The position numbers were made by a program, and so were the translations under genes. 64,000 nt of DNA from assembly GCA_015055615.1 (NCBI GenBank), contig SVHT01000001.1, positions 62,001 through 126,000 on the forward strand, written 5' to 3'. This stretch comes from Clostridiales bacterium (GTDB lineage: Bacteria > Bacillota > Clostridia > Christensenellales > Borkfalkiaceae). Below, in pieces: positions 63,534-64,000 of this stretch. Positions within the stretch are counted from its first letter, which is position 1; each line of letters begins with the position of its first letter. Under the pieces are notes generated by a model. The model was given only the letters and a program-made list of their open reading frames with translations, had not been told where the DNA came from and searched no databases.

Positions 63534-64000
63534 ATGGAATACCGTATCGAAAAAGACACGATGGGCGAAATGCAAGTCCCCGCAGACAGATATTGGGCGG
63601 CGCAAACGCAGAGAAGTTATCAAAACTTCCGCATCGGCAACGAAATTATGCCTCGTGAAATCACGCATGCGTTCGGCATTTTAAAGAAAGCGGCAGCGCT
63701 TGCAAATAACAAGCTTGGCAAACTTGCAGACGATAAAAAGGACGCAATTTGCGCGGCTTGCGACGAAGTGATTTCGGGTGAGCTGAACGGGCATTTCCCG
63801 CTCGTCGTATGGCAGACGGGTAGCGGCACGCAATCGAATATGAACGCGAACGAAGTTATTGCGAACCGCGGCAACGAAATTGCGGGCAAGAAATTGTTGC
63901 ACCCCAACGACGATATCAATAAGAGCCAAAGCTCCAACGATACCTTCCCCACGGCTATGCACATTGCGGCAGTCATAGCGATTGAGGATAAGCTTTTCCC
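63534..64000 (+). CDS. fumC: Fumarate hydratase class II, N-terminal part (3' end outside window)
   Basis: First 155 residues of a class II fumarase, which interconverts fumarate and malate. [19 protein letters not shown] is the family start and [15 protein letters not shown] favours fumarase over aspartase. ATG 63534 follows GAGAGGAAA. It lies 25 bp after ldh, so the two are probably co-transcribed. The last 300 or so residues are beyond the window. Confidence 0.92.
   Translation, partial: MEYRIEKDTMGEMQVPADRYWAAQTQRSYQNFRIGNEIMPREITHAFGILKKAAALANNKLGKLADDKKDAICAACDEVISGELNGHFPLVVWQTGSGTQSNMNANEVIANRGNEIAGKKLLHPNDDINKSQSSNDTFPTAMHIAAVIAIEDKLF

Overview
The window reads as one stretch of chromosome from a low-to-mid GC Gram-positive fermenter, most likely an uncultured, gut-type member of the Clostridia. 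The evidence is purine-rich Shine-Dalgarno sites before most genes, sigma-A promoters that nearly all have a 17-bp spacer, lipoprotein signal peptides, the murB / PHP / whiA / dnaE / pfkA neighbourhood, a Re-type citrate synthase, and both D- and L-lactate dehydrogenases. Genus and species cannot be read from this sequence. Functions are from recognising protein motifs by eye; no database search was run.

Layout. 1-4.9 kb: end of purD, a fused purL, and a CpsB-like PHP phosphatase. 4.9-5.9 kb: a DUF1858 protein and a sirtuin. 6.1-18.7 kb: a seven-gene operon with a three-TM membrane protein, MoxR ATPase, DUF58 protein, two membrane VWA proteins and two large lipoproteins. 18.8-21.1 kb: uraA-upp uracil salvage behind a structured leader. 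21.1-24.5 kb: DMT transporter, zinc-ribbon protein, ABC-2 transporter. 24.5-26.4 kb: a polysaccharide pyruvyl transferase gene bounded by 150-bp direct repeats derived from the 3' end of the adjacent tRNA-Glu. 26.6-31.1 kb: GH130, GH29, an MFS transporter, a membrane protein and tRNA-Arg. 31.3-35.2 kb: gdhA, a ferritin-like protein, tRNA-Ala with another tRNA-derived element, and an AT-rich acetyltransferase-like gene. 35.3-41.5 kb: D-lactate dehydrogenase, FNT channel, esterase, LysR regulator, YggS protein, papain-like amidase, SDR. 41.6-46.3 kb: Re-citrate synthase, aconitase and isocitrate dehydrogenase. 46.3-52.9 kb: phosphohexomutase, dipeptidase, SGNH hydrolase, ROK-like protein, nagA. 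53.1-61.6 kb: murB, PHP, whiA, dnaE, pfkA, and a PfkB-type kinase. 61.8-64 kb: a DUF308-like protein, L-lactate dehydrogenase and the start of fumC.

How the genes fit together. The citrate synthase, aconitase and isocitrate dehydrogenase operon makes 2-oxoglutarate and gdhA turns it into glutamate, an oxidative half-TCA route used for biosynthesis. pfkA, the PfkB kinase, the phosphohexomutase and the two lactate dehydrogenases outline sugar fermentation. nagA, the ROK-like protein, GH130, GH29 and the MFS transporter suggest use of host or diet glycans.

The least explained signals are (i) compact structured elements that sit just after the terminators of tRNA-Glu and tRNA-Ala and rebuild the acceptor/T helix of that same tRNA around an enlarged T loop sharing the motif TTCGCGCGAG, and (ii) the MoxR/VWA/lipoprotein operon.
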